This document shows positions 8,939-17,795 of a stretch of DNA of 64,000 nucleotides, one piece after another. The translations under genes and the position numbers were made by a program. The notes beneath the pieces are model-generated. The model did no database searches. It was not told where the DNA came from and saw only the letters and a list, made by a program, of their open reading frames with translations. Origin of the DNA: Ktedonobacter racemifer DSM 44963 (GTDB taxonomy: Bacteria; Chloroflexota; Ktedonobacteria; Ktedonobacterales; Ktedonobacteraceae); NCBI RefSeq assembly GCF_000178855.1, contig NZ_ADVG01000001.1, forward strand, positions 992,001 to 1,056,000, read 5' to 3'. The stretch's first letter is position 1. Every line of letters starts with the position of its first letter.

Positions 8939-9763
8939 ATGGATAAACCCATGCGACAACACCCACTGCCTACGGTTTCTGATGCTTCCGGCGCAACAAC
9001 TCAATCTCTGCATCGAGCCCGTCAGGCCCTGAAAAAAGTCCCGGAAGTGACGGTATTTTTCTGGATACTGAAATTGTTGACCACAGCGTTCGGTGAGTCA
9101 AGTGCGGACTACCTGTTTCAGGTGTTCGGGCTCAAACCGCTGATTGCGCTCGCAATCGGGACTATTGGACTCATTGTCGCCTTGATCTTGCAACTGACTG
9201 CCCGTCGCTATATCGCCTGGATCTACTGGTTCGCTGTCGCCATGGTCGCTGTCTTCGGCACCATGGCCGCAGATGTCGCACACGTTGGGTTGGGTGTCCC
9301 CTATCAAGCCTCAACGATGTTTTTTGTCACCGTACTGGCTGTCATCTTCGTGACCTGGTACGTGAGCGAGAAAACCTTGTCGATCCACAGTATTTCCACC
9401 CGGCGCCGCGAACTCTTTTACTGGGGCGCGGTCATGGCAACGTTCGCGCTCGGAACTGCCGCAGGTGACCTGACCGCGAAAACCCTCGGGTGGGGGTATT
9501 TCTCCTCGACGCTCCTGTTTCTCGCTGTCATTGCTGTCCCGGCTCTGGGGTACTGGAAAATGGGGTTGAACGGGATTCTGGCTTTCTGGTTCGCTTACAT
9601 CGTGACCCGGCCACTTGGCGCATCGTTTGCCGACTGGATGGGGAAAGCGACGCTGAGTGGCCTGGGATTGGGTGACAAATGGGTGAGCTTGGCTCTCGCG
9701 CTTGCAGCCATCGGCTTCGTCTGGTATCTGACCGTGACCCGCAAGGATATGCAGGACGAATGA
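8939..9763 (+). CDS. COG4705-type multi-pass membrane protein
   Basis: A 274-residue integral membrane protein with about eight hydrophobic segments after a 35-residue polar N-terminus. The first membrane region has the family pattern KVPEVTVFFWILKLLTT followed by FGESSADYL, and a related block returns in the second half (TAAGDLTAKTLGWGYFSS), so the protein looks internally duplicated. The ATG at 8939 has a GAGGAGAAAG site, 35 bp after the MFS stop, so it is probably the last gene of this operon. COG4705 members are uncharacterised; some lie near metal homeostasis genes. Confidence 0.75.
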   Translation: MDKPMRQHPLPTVSDASGATTQSLHRARQALKKVPEVTVFFWILKLLTTAFGESSADYLFQVFGLKPLIALAIGTIGLIVALILQLTARRYIAWIYWFAVAMVAVFGTMAADVAHVGLGVPYQASTMFFVTVLAVIFVTWYVSEKTLSIHSISTRRRELFYWGAVMATFALGTAAGDLTAKTLGWGYFSSTLLFLAVIAVPALGYWKMGLNGILAFWFAYIVTRPLGASFADWMGKATLSGLGLGDKWVSLALALAAIGFVWYLTVTRKDMQDE

Positions 9764-10049
9764 TGCACGTACCCATGCGTCACAAACGGTTTCTCGTGCC
9801 GCGCAGAGGAGTGCCTTTGCTCTCGCCTGTTCTCAACATCTCTGCATCTCTTCTTGCACAGGTGCAGAAAAAAGGAACCAGGTCTAGACATTATGGCAGA
9901 CTGCGTGTGATACATAGTGAGGGATGACCGTATCCCGGGTTTCGTGGAGCTTTGAAAGCAAAGGTAACGCTGGATAGTGGTTTGAGCATGAACCACTTTT
10001 GTAGAAGTCTTGAGGCAGAGAGGGCCACACGGTCTACACAGGCAAACCA

Positions 10050-11474
10050 CTACTCGTTGAGCAGTGGGAGCGAGATCGTAAAGCGGCTTCCCTGCCCAAG
10101 CGTGCTCTCCACCTTGATCGTCCCGTTGTGCTGTTCGACAATGCTCAGGGCAATCGAGAGGCCAAGTCCCATCCCTGGTTGGATGGAAGCGTTTGGGGCT
10201 CGGTAAAAGCGCTCAAAAAGCCTGGGCACATCGTCCTGGGCAATGCCAATCCCTGTATCGGCAACCGTGACGACCAGCTCTCGCTCTTTCCTCTCTCCTA
10301 TGATGGTGACCTGGCCACCATCAGGCGTATATTTGCACGCGTTTTCCAGAAGAATCAAAAAGACTTGCTTGAGATAATCGGCGTTGCCAGAGACGACAGC
10401 GTCCTCGAGCGTCTCTAAACCTTGACATTGCATGGCGATCTTCCGGTGAGAAGGACATCCCTGGCGATACGCCTCGCTGATGATATCAACGATGAGCAAC
10501 GGCTGAGGCGCAAAGGGTGCACGGGCATCGGTACGGGCGAGCAAGAGCAGTCGCGTGGTCAGCCGGGCCATGCGCTCTGCCTCCGTAGAGATATTTTCCA
10601 GCGCGTTGGTTTGAAATTCCGGATCGCGCCCCTCCTCTTTTTTCATCAGTTCAAGCGAGGATAGCATGATAGTCAATGGCGTCCGCAGTTCGTGTGAGGC
10701 ATCCGCCAGAAAGCGCCGCTGAAGATCATTGACCTGCTGGACGTGTTGATACGCCTCTTCCAGAGCGTGCAGCATCCCGTTGATTGTCCGTGCCAGGCTA
10801 TTGATCTCATCGGGACGCCCCTGCATCTGCACGCGCAGCGCGTGGTCGCGGGTCTGCGCGATGTGCGAGGCGGATTCCGCAAGCTGCTCCAGAGGGCGCA
10901 GCGTCCGGCGCACCAGCAGCCAGACGAGCACCGCGACCAGGGTCAGCATCACGCAGACGCCACTGTACATCAACGTAAAGATCCAGGACTCTGAATCACC
11001 AGCACTCGCCGAAGCGGCGATAATATAGCCCTGCACCTGCCCTTTCACCACAATGGCCTGACCATAGAGAAGAAAGGGCGTCCGATCAATGGTGAGCGAA
11101 GCGAAACGGCCTGCGGCGATGGCAGGCCGCAGTGGTGCGAGCGGGAAGACCTTTCTGCCCAGGTTCGTCGAGCTGGCAATCGGCTTCCCCTGCCGATCCT
11201 GGTACTGCAGAAAGATCTCGGAGGAGCTGAAGGCGTTGAGCTGGCTTTGCACCAGTGTGGGGCTGAGGCCCGGTTCCTGAGCGAGAGCAACGGAGAGAGA
11301 ACTGACACTCTGCTGCAAGCGTTTTTCGCCGAAATTGTTCAAAAGCTGGCGGGCAATGATGAGCGTGGTTCCGATGAATACCAGGAGGCCGACCGCGAGA
11401 ATGGTGATGATCCAGAGGGTCAGGCGCGTGCGGATAAGGCCGAACCAGTGCGCAAGGCGGGTACGTGTAGACAT
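10050..11474 (-). CDS. Sensor histidine kinase
   Basis: A 474-residue membrane sensor. Transmembrane segments lie at about residues 19-41 and 168-188, enclosing a roughly 125-residue extracytoplasmic sensing region; a HAMP linker follows (to about 240). The dimerisation domain has the phosphoacceptor His261 in DASHELRTPLT, and the ATPase domain has the N box NACKYTPDGGQ, ADTGIGI and a G2 box GMGLGLSIA. It begins 3 nt after the response regulator stop, so the two form a standard pair. Its tandem-duplicated neighbour genes carry regulator-type repeats in their leaders and are the likely targets. Confidence 0.93.
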   Translation of the reverse strand: MSTRTRLAHWFGLIRTRLTLWIITILAVGLLVFIGTTLIIARQLLNNFGEKRLQQSVSSLSVALAQEPGLSPTLVQSQLNAFSSSEIFLQYQDRQGKPIASSTNLGRKVFPLAPLRPAIAAGRFASLTIDRTPFLLYGQAIVVKGQVQGYIIAASASAGDSESWIFTLMYSGVCVMLTLVAVLVWLLVRRTLRPLEQLAESASHIAQTRDHALRVQMQGRPDEINSLARTINGMLHALEEAYQHVQQVNDLQRRFLADASHELRTPLTIMLSSLELMKKEEGRDPEFQTNALENISTEAERMARLTTRLLLLARTDARAPFAPQPLLIVDIISEAYRQGCPSHRKIAMQCQGLETLEDAVVSGNADYLKQVFLILLENACKYTPDGGQVTIIGERKERELVVTVADTGIGIAQDDVPRLFERFYRAPNASIQPGMGLGLSIALSIVEQHNGTIKVESTLGQGSRFTISLPLLNE

Positions 11475-11477
11475 GAC

Positions 11478-12146
11478 TCACCCTTTCAGCACGTAGCCAA
11501 CGCCGCGAATCGTCTGAATCACGCGCGAGCCGCCGGACGCTTCCAACTTCTGCCGCAGGTGCCCCATATGGACCTCGAGCACATTCGTCTCCAGATCGGC
11601 ATTATAGCCCCACACCTGTTCCAGGATCTGATCTCGGGTCAGTACCTGGCGAGGATGGCGCATCAACAAGAGCAACAAATCGTACTCGCGCGTGGTCAGT
11701 TCTATCAGTTGACCGTCGCGATGGACCTCACGCGTGGCCTGGTTCAGTTCCAGGTCGCTATAGCTGAGCATTTCCTGACTACCTGTATGGCGGCGCAACA
11801 CTGCCCGCATGCGCGCCACCAGTTCATCGAAGGAAAATGGTTTAGGCACATAATCGTCAGCGCCCAGGCCCAGAGCATGCACCTTATCGGCGACATCATC
11901 ACGTGCTGTCAACATAATAATCGCGATGTCGCCGAGCACGTGCAGGCGGCGGCAGAGCTCCAGGCCATCAAGACCTGGCATTGCGATGTCCAGTAGCACC
12001 AGGTGTGGTTGGTATTTTTTCGTCGCCGCCAGGCCTGTCTCACCATCGGGGGCGGTATAGACCTCAAAGCCCTCATAGGCCAGCCCTCGTTTGAGTAACG
12101 AAAGAATTGTCTGATCATCATCAACAAGCAAGACGCGAGTCGCCAT
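11478..12146 (-). CDS. OmpR/PhoB-family response regulator
   Basis: A 222-residue regulator. The receiver domain has the acidic pair Asp9-Asp10, the phosphorylation site Asp53 in LLDIAMPG, the Thr of LTARDD and the Lys of VPKPF. The C-terminal winged helix has LTTREYDLLLLL and the wing IRGVGYVL. The start at 12146 (ATGGCGACTCGC) begins the receiver fold and has GAGGAAC ahead; the longer frame to 12236 adds nothing recognisable. Transcribed with the kinase downstream, and divergently from the membrane-protein duplication, whose leaders have 11-bp-spaced direct repeats. Confidence 0.93.
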   Translation of the reverse strand: MATRVLLVDDDQTILSLLKRGLAYEGFEVYTAPDGETGLAATKKYQPHLVLLDIAMPGLDGLELCRRLHVLGDIAIIMLTARDDVADKVHALGLGADDYVPKPFSFDELVARMRAVLRRHTGSQEMLSYSDLELNQATREVHRDGQLIELTTREYDLLLLLMRHPRQVLTRDQILEQVWGYNADLETNVLEVHMGHLRQKLEASGGSRVIQTIRGVGYVLKG

Positions 12147-12278
12147 AGAGATAGTTCCTCTTATTCCATAGGATGAGCGATGCCTCTTCGTGCTCATCAC
12201 TTTTCTGGATAAAGCATACCACACCTCTCCCTTCATTCCAGGGTCGGCTATGGCTCACTTTAAGGCTAGACGAAAGGC

Positions 12279-12322
12279 CTTTATCAAATCTTTATCTTCG
12301 CTTCATACCAGCTTCAGGAAGA
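12279..12322 (+). promoter_or_regulatory. Four 11-bp-spaced direct repeats (OmpR/PhoB-type operator), unit A
   Basis: Four consecutive 11-bp units begin CTTTATC, CTTTATC, CTTCATA and CTTCAGG, each followed by a 4-bp spacer. A 7+4 bp period is the classic architecture for tandem OmpR/PhoB-family dimers. It lies about 200 bp upstream of the membrane-protein gene and next to a divergent OmpR-type regulator gene. The binding assignment is inference. Confidence 0.6.
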
Positions 12323-12515
12323 GCACGTATGCTCAGGGGGTCACGATAAAGCGGTCGTCTGACCGTGCTCCTGTGAGGCAATGAGGCTCAAGGAGAGAGA
12401 AAACCTTCTGCTCCGTTCGGTGCTCCTCCCGAACATGCTGCAAGGCGGACCGCCATCCAGGCATTTTTGAGGAGAAAAGGTGACACTAGGAACGTATGAA
12501 GAAGGAAAGACTTCT

Positions 12516-13703
12516 ATGGCACAACATAGCATTGGAAACACAAGCGCGCTGAGCAATTCCACGTCACAAGCGCGCTCATTGTATGCGTTTCTCTGGTTAC
12601 GACTCACCTGCGGACTGACGACGCTGCTGGGTGCGGTCATCAGTTACTTTGCGCTGAGTTGGGATGTTCAGTGGCACACCTTTGTGGGACGTGACCGGAC
12701 GCTGACACCACCGCACGTCCTCCTGCTGAGTGGAATCGCGGTATGCGGCATCGGCGCTCTGGTCGCTGTCATCGTCGAAACGCAGTGGGTCAAGAACAAT
12801 CAGGCAATGCAGCAGCGATATACGCCCTTCGCCAATCGCTTTGCCGCACCATTGGGTATCTATATCAGTGGGTATGCTGCCCTCAATATGGCAGTAGCTT
12901 TCCCCGTCGATCAATACTGGCATACCTTGTATGGAATCGATGTAACGATTTGGGCTCCATTCCACATTATGGCCATTGCTGGCCTGGGGCTTATGGCTCT
13001 GGGAGCGGTGTATACCTTAGTCTCGGTTGCGAACATAGCCACGCGCCTCAACGCATTCAAGGAAAAAGATGTTGCTTACGTGAGTGCGGTGGTGGCTATG
13101 GCAACGTCGCTGGCCACATTCAGTGTCCTGGCCGCTGAAGGAATCGATCCAGATAAGTTTATCCAACTGGGTTTCACCGCAGTGAACATTTTCCCCATGC
13201 TTCAGGGACTGCTGCTCGCTACGCTGCTGCTCGCTATTGCGTATGCCCTCCCGTGGAAGTGGGCAGCCACAAGCGTTGTTGGGGTCGTTGCTCTCTTTAT
13301 GGTCATCAGCCAATTAGCTGTGCCTCCTGCCTTAACCTGGCTGATGCAGGTGGAACAGTTGACGTTCCTGTCGCTCCACAGGTCTGCAGCTCCACAGATT
13401 TCGGCGCTTGCGTTCACCTGGCCGATGCTCTCTCTCATCAGCGCGATCCTGATTGACATTGCCATGCACATGGCGCGAAAGCAAAACCTCTCCAGACGGC
13501 GGCTGAGCCTCATGCTGGGTGGAGCGGTTCTGATCGGGTGTATTCCTTTTACCCTGGCCAGCCCCACAGCCATTCTGGAAACAGTGGCAAACTTGAATAT
13601 CCTGGGCATCGTGCTGACCGTTGCTCTGGCTTTCCCTGCCATCTATGGGGGAATGAAGCTTGGTCGGAATATTGGTCAGGCGATGAGCGTCTCAGAAAGG
13701 TAG
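12516..13703 (+). CDS. Polytopic membrane protein with paired WH/PH motifs, copy A
   Basis: A 395-residue protein with about nine to ten hydrophobic segments. The ATG at 12516 has a GAAGGAAAG site; an in-frame earlier start at 12480 is less likely. Two loops resemble each other: DVQWHTFVG...TPPHVLL near residue 50 and DQYWHTLYG...APFHIMA near residue 145, so the N-terminal half looks like an internal repeat with conserved Trp-His and Pro-His/Phe-His pairs. Such His pairs at membrane borders suggest metal or cofactor binding, but no family is recognised. It is followed after 9 bp by a CopC/YtkA-like protein and shares its leader and most of its sequence with copy B. Confidence 0.8.
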   Translation: MAQHSIGNTSALSNSTSQARSLYAFLWLRLTCGLTTLLGAVISYFALSWDVQWHTFVGRDRTLTPPHVLLLSGIAVCGIGALVAVIVETQWVKNNQAMQQRYTPFANRFAAPLGIYISGYAALNMAVAFPVDQYWHTLYGIDVTIWAPFHIMAIAGLGLMALGAVYTLVSVANIATRLNAFKEKDVAYVSAVVAMATSLATFSVLAAEGIDPDKFIQLGFTAVNIFPMLQGLLLATLLLAIAYALPWKWAATSVVGVVALFMVISQLAVPPALTWLMQVEQLTFLSLHRSAAPQISALAFTWPMLSLISAILIDIAMHMARKQNLSRRRLSLMLGGAVLIGCIPFTLASPTAILETVANLNILGIVLTVALAFPAIYGGMKLGRNIGQAMSVSER

Positions 13704-13712
13704 TGGCACGCG

Positions 13713-14333
13713 ATGCCAAAAATGATGCTTCAACGGATCTTGCTTCTCGCAGGAGTGATCGCATTAGTAGTGGTCCTCATCGATGGCACGTACTCGATAG
13801 CGGCAACCATACCAGGCAAAACCCCGGTACGTGTTGACCATGTCACAGCTGGTCCCTATCACCTGGCGGTCAGCATGTATACCTATCCTGCTAACGCCGG
13901 GTTTGCCTTGCCCTTTGCTGTTGCACCAGAGCAAGCCATCGACGGTGCACTGACCTTTCATATTAATTCTTTGCCAGGCCCACATGTGGATGCGAACCCG
14001 GTCCGGGCAACCTTTAGCGCTGATCCCAAGGTGCGCAATGGCGTACAAGGTGCAGCAGAAATTACCGTCCAGGGCCCCTGGACCTTGCAAATCCAGGTAG
14101 ACGGTCCCGCCGGACAGGGAGTTGCCAATGTCCCGGTGGCAGCGACAGCCCTTCCGCCCATGCCGACCTGGCTCGGGTGGTTCTTAGGGTTCATTCCCTT
14201 CTATGTTCTGATCACCTTTCTCCTGGTGAAGTACTTCATAAAACCAAAGCGTGCTCCACAGGAGGAGTCTTTGCAAACAGATGCACCAGAGGATGCATCC
14301 GAAATGAGAAGCACTATCACTTCGTCGTACTGA
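13713..14333 (+). CDS. CopC/YtkA-like anchored extracytoplasmic protein
   Basis: A 206-residue protein with a membrane segment or signal at about residues 7-28, an extracytoplasmic beta-rich domain (about 35-150) and a second membrane segment near 155-177 followed by a charged cytoplasmic tail. The pattern GPYHLAVSMYTYPANAG at the start of the domain and GPWTLQIQVDGPAG near its end resembles the YtkA/CopC-like fold found in copper resistance and cytochrome oxidase assembly loci. It follows the membrane protein by 9 bp and should form a unit with it. The second cassette copy has lost this gene. Family assignment is by pattern only. Confidence 0.65.
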   Translation: MPKMMLQRILLLAGVIALVVVLIDGTYSIAATIPGKTPVRVDHVTAGPYHLAVSMYTYPANAGFALPFAVAPEQAIDGALTFHINSLPGPHVDANPVRATFSADPKVRNGVQGAAEITVQGPWTLQIQVDGPAGQGVANVPVAATALPPMPTWLGWFLGFIPFYVLITFLLVKYFIKPKRAPQEESLQTDAPEDASEMRSTITSSY

Positions 14334-14353
14334 GGATAAGTCCCTGCACATTT

Positions 14354-14389
14354 GGCGGTGTCGTTGTTTCTTTGACAAAGGACGCCGCC
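14354..14389 (+). terminator. Hairpin after the CopC/YtkA-like gene
   Basis: GGCGGTGTC at 14354-14362 pairs with GACGCCGCC at 14381-14389. It begins 20 bp after the stop codon. The same hairpin is preserved in unit B at 16550-16585 although the gene there is lost. Confidence 0.5.
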
Positions 14390-14439
14390 TGCTATGCGGG
14401 AAAAACAGGTAAAAGAAGCCCTTACCCTGGACGAAAGTC

Positions 14440-14483
14440 CTTTATTAAATCTTTATCTTCGCTTCATACCAACTTCAGGAAGA
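14440..14483 (+). promoter_or_regulatory. Four 11-bp-spaced direct repeats, unit B
   Basis: The unit-B version of the operator: CTTTATT, CTTTATC, CTTCATA and CTTCAGG at 11-bp steps. Only scattered differences from unit A (one in the first 7-mer, one in a spacer), so both copies should respond to the same regulator. Confidence 0.6.
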
Positions 14484-14675
14484 GCACGTATGCTCAGGGG
14501 GCCACGATAAAGCGGTCGTCTGACCGTGCTCCTGTGAGGCAATGAGGCTCAAGGAGGGAGAAAACCTTCTGCTCTGTTCGGTGCTCCTCCCGAACATGCT
14601 GCAAGGCGGACCGCCATCCAGGCCTTTTTGAGGAGAAGAGGAGACATAGGAACTTTTGAAGAAGGAAAGACTTCT

Positions 14676-15863
14676 ATGGCACAACATAGCATTGGAAACA
14701 CAAGCGCGCTGAGCAATTCCACGTCACAAGCGCGCTCATTGTATGCGTTTCTCTGGTTACGACTCACCTGCGGACTGACGACGCTGCTGGGTGCGGTCAT
14801 CAGTTTCTTTGCGCTGAGTTGGGATGTTCAGTGGCACACCTTTGTTGGGCGTGACCGGACGCTGACACCACCGCACGTCCTCCTGCTGAGTGGAATCGCG
14901 GTATGCGGCATCGGCGCTCTGGTCGCTGTCATCGTCGAAACGCAGTGGGTCAAGAACAATCAGGCAATGCAGCAGCGATATACGCCCTTCGCCAATCGCT
15001 TTGCCGCACCATTGGGTATCTATATCAGTGGGTATGCTGCCCTCAATATGGCAGTAGCTTTCCCCGTCGATCAATACTGGCATACCTTGTATGGAGTCGA
15101 TGTAGCCATCTGGGCCCCATTCCACATTATGGCCATTGCTGGCCTGGGGCTTATGGCTCTGGGAGCGGTGTATACCTTGGTCTCGGTTGCGAACATGGCC
15201 ACGAACCTCAACGCATTCAAGGAAAAAGATGTTGCTTACGTGAGTGCGGTGGTGGCTATGGCAACATCGCTGGCCACGTTCAATGTTCTAACCGCTCAGG
15301 GAATCAGCCCCAATAGGTTTATCCAACTGGGTTTCACCGCAGTGAACATTTTCCCCATGCTTCAGGGACTGCTGCTCGCTACGCTGCTGCTCGCTATTGC
15401 GTATGCCCTCCCGTGGAAGTGGGCAGCCACAAGCGTTGTCGGGGTCGTTGCTCTCTTTATGGTCATCAGCCAACTAGCTGTGCCTCCTGCCATAACCTGG
15501 CTGATGCAGGTGGAACAGTTGACGTTCAAGTCGCTCCACAGGTCTACCCCCCCACAGGTTTCAGTACTTGCGCTCGGCTGGCCGATGCTATCTATAGTAA
15601 GTGCGATCCTGATTGACATTGCCATGCACATGGCACGAAAGCAAAACCTCTCCAGACGGTGGCTGAGCCTCATGCTGGGTGGCGCGGTTCTGATCGGGTG
15701 TATTCCTTTCACCCTGGTCAACCCTACAGCCATTCTGAAAACAGTGGCAAACTTGAATATCCTGGGCATCGTGCTGACCGTTGCTCTGGCTTTCCCTGCC
15801 ATCTATGGGGGAATGAAGCTTGGTCGGAATATTGGTCAGACGATGAGCGTCTCAGAAAGGTAA
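14676..15863 (+). CDS. Polytopic membrane protein with paired WH/PH motifs, copy B
   Basis: A 395-residue paralogue of the gene at 12516, in the same frame and with the same GAAGGAAAG ribosome site. The first 130 residues are almost identical. Differences cluster near residues 205-225 (LTAQGISPNR against LAAEGIDPDK) and near 285-305, where SLHRSTPPQVSVLAL replaces the copy A text. Both WH and PH/FH motif pairs are kept. Unlike copy A, no CopC/YtkA-like partner follows, only a degraded IS630 transposase. It may share the partner of copy A, or be diverging to a separate role. Confidence 0.8.
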   Translation: MAQHSIGNTSALSNSTSQARSLYAFLWLRLTCGLTTLLGAVISFFALSWDVQWHTFVGRDRTLTPPHVLLLSGIAVCGIGALVAVIVETQWVKNNQAMQQRYTPFANRFAAPLGIYISGYAALNMAVAFPVDQYWHTLYGVDVAIWAPFHIMAIAGLGLMALGAVYTLVSVANMATNLNAFKEKDVAYVSAVVAMATSLATFNVLTAQGISPNRFIQLGFTAVNIFPMLQGLLLATLLLAIAYALPWKWAATSVVGVVALFMVISQLAVPPAITWLMQVEQLTFKSLHRSTPPQVSVLALGWPMLSIVSAILIDIAMHMARKQNLSRRWLSLMLGGAVLIGCIPFTLVNPTAILKTVANLNILGIVLTVALAFPAIYGGMKLGRNIGQTMSVSER

Positions 15864-15919
15864 TTGACCTGGGCATGAGGATCTAAAGAGAAGAACCGTA
15901 CGAGCCGATGAAATGAGGC

Positions 15920-16399
15920 ATGAGCAAGAAAGAACCCCTTCCGAAAGATTGGCGCTAAGGCCGAAGATTGCGTGCCTGGCAACTGAATCAGCAAGGCTGG
16001 AAACAGAAAGAGATCACCGAGGCCCAGGGAGTCGCTGAGGGCGCGGTAAGTCAATAGGTGCGTCGAGCGAAGAAAGATGGTCCTGATGCGCTGCGCCACC
16101 GGCCGCCTCCAGCCCCCCAACCAAAACTGACTGAGGAATAACGCGCCCATGTGCCAGGCCTGCTGGCCAAAGGATCCGAGCACTATGGGTTTGGCGGCGA
16201 GGCCTGGACCACTGCTCGGGTAGCAGTGTTGATCAAGCAACAGTTTGGCGTCAGGTGGCATCCAGCCCATTGTAGTTGCCTCCTTCGCGCGGCCAAGCGC
16301 AGTGTGCAAAAAACGGTCAAACTGGCTCCCCAAAGGAATGAAGGGGAACGTCTTTTTATGCAGACAACAGGAGCGCTCTTACAAGGGACCAGACCATGA
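15920..16399 (+). pseudogene. IS630-family transposase remnant with three in-frame stops
   Basis: Read in one frame from ATG 15920 this gives an IS630-type N-terminal DNA-binding region: LRAWQLNQQGWKQKEIT, GVAEGAVSQ, VRRAKKDGPDALRHRP, then GFGGEAWTTARVAVLIKQQFG. The frame is broken by three internal stops (after KDWR, after GAVSQ and after KLTEE) and the whole DDE catalytic half is absent. It lies exactly where the second CopC/YtkA-like gene should be; only that gene's last codons (ending SITSSY) remain, at about 16504-16529. Confidence 0.8.
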
Positions 16400-16549
16400 A
16401 CTGCTACTCGCTCGTGCAAGGCTCAGGCATCTCAAGCAGGCTCTGTGTCGCTGTTTTGTTCATGCCGGCTACGGCTCTTTAGGTCTTTATGCTGAGACCA
16501 ATAGAAGCTCTATCACTTCGTCGTACTGAGGATAAGTCCCTGCACATTT

Positions 16550-16585
16550 GGCGGTGTCGTTGTTTCTTTGACAAAGGACGCCGCC
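16550..16585 (+). terminator. Duplicated hairpin upstream of the lipoprotein gene
   Basis: Copy of the hairpin at 14354-14389, with GGCGGTGTC and GACGCCGCC arms. Here it precedes the lipoprotein gene rather than following a complete gene. Confidence 0.45.
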
Positions 16586-16670
16586 TGCTATGCAGGAGAA
16601 ACAGGTAGAAGAAGCCCTTACCATGAAGGAACGTCATCTCTTGAGATGCGGCAAAGCGATAGCCGCCATT

Positions 16671-17771
16671 ATGTACACAAAAGAAAAGTGCTCTACACGT
16701 TCTTCACACTTGATAGTAGAGAGCATGTTTGTCGCACTCTTACTCCTCTTAGCCGCTTGTGGTGGAGCGATGTCCAGTAATACCACGAGTACACCACCAG
16801 CGCCGACACGCGTGAATGGTTTTGGGACAGGAGCGAACCACCCGCATGCATTGCTTGCCCTGCCGAACCATGTTCTGGTCCTGGCAACGCACTATGGCAC
16901 ATTCTGGTCGGGGAACGACGGTGCACGTTGGACAGAGGTCGCAGGCGGCTCTAGTCAGCTTATGGATGGTCTCATGGCGTACTCACTAACAAGCAGTCCA
17001 CTCGACTCGCAGCGTCTGTATGAATTGACGCTGCCCGCCGTCAGTCCCCATAAAGGCATCCCCGGACTCTATACGAGCACGGACGAGGGCCGTAGTTGGA
17101 AATTGGCAATCACAGCACAGAGCCTGGTCTCGAATCAAGATGTTTATCTTGTAGCAGCAGGCAATGACACACCAGACGAGGTGTATGTCTACCTCCCAGC
17201 ACTCGGCTCTGCCGGTCTCGAGGTCAGCACAGATGCGGGAGCGCATTTTCATGCGACCGGTTCACTCCCCTTTGGCAGCTTGACAGCCCTCCTCGCGCTC
17301 CCAGGAGAACCCGGACAGTTGCTGGCGGCCAGCAGCGACGGTATGGCGCGCAGTACTGACGGTGGCAGGCACTGGAAAAAGATCCAGAGTATTTCTGGTG
17401 GCATTTTTGGCGGCGTCGTTTCTACAGGACCTGGCAACCCTCTTTATGCCTCTGGAGACGCGGGAGTCTATGCTTCAACTGATGGTGGCGAAACCTTCAA
17501 ACTCGCCAATGCAGGCATTGCCTACAGTTCACTTACCGCCTCCACAACGCAGCCACACGTCCTCTATGGCAGGACCGGCACGGGCGTGTATCGGAGTACG
17601 GATGGAGGAACATCCTGGCAGGCCTTGCCCCATATAGCGGGGAACCTGTTTGGCCTGGCGGCAGATGCACATGACGCGTCAGAGGTCTACCTCACGCTGT
17701 CGTATCCAACAGAGGTCTCTCACTTTGACCAGGCCAGTCAAACATGGATGTCACTCACTCCCAAACCATAG
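16671..17771 (+). CDS. Lipoprotein with BNR/sialidase-like beta-propeller repeats
   Basis: A secreted, lipid-anchored protein of about 366 residues. A basic N-region and hydrophobic stretch end in the lipobox LLAAC, followed by a Ser/Thr-rich linker. The body contains at least five Asp-box motifs spaced by 40-50 residues: STDEGRSW, STDAGAHF, STDGGRHW, STDGGETF and STDGGTSW, as in F/YCF48-type and sialidase-fold propellers. No sialidase catalytic residues are evident, so it is probably a binding or assembly protein. ATGs at 16590, 16623 and 16671 are in frame; 16671 gives the most normal lipoprotein signal. It is followed after 24 bp by another propeller. Confidence 0.85.
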   Translation: MYTKEKCSTRSSHLIVESMFVALLLLLAACGGAMSSNTTSTPPAPTRVNGFGTGANHPHALLALPNHVLVLATHYGTFWSGNDGARWTEVAGGSSQLMDGLMAYSLTSSPLDSQRLYELTLPAVSPHKGIPGLYTSTDEGRSWKLAITAQSLVSNQDVYLVAAGNDTPDEVYVYLPALGSAGLEVSTDAGAHFHATGSLPFGSLTALLALPGEPGQLLAASSDGMARSTDGGRHWKKIQSISGGIFGGVVSTGPGNPLYASGDAGVYASTDGGETFKLANAGIAYSSLTASTTQPHVLYGRTGTGVYRSTDGGTSWQALPHIAGNLFGLAADAHDASEVYLTLSYPTEVSHFDQASQTWMSLTPKP

Positions 17772-17795
17772 GAAAGGCCAGGACTATACAGCGCC

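Larger units (their letters stand above)
12270..16620 (+). repeat. Tandem duplication of a membrane-protein cassette
   Basis: Unit A (about 12270-14428) and unit B (about 14429-16620) share the leader, the 395-codon membrane-protein gene (period 2,160 bp) and a terminal block (14310-14425 compared with 16502-16617, offset about 2,192 bp). Unit A contains a CopC/YtkA-like gene between membrane gene and terminal block; unit B has an IS630 remnant there and keeps only the last codons of the lost gene. Near-identity of leaders and coding regions implies a fairly recent event. Confidence 0.9.
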
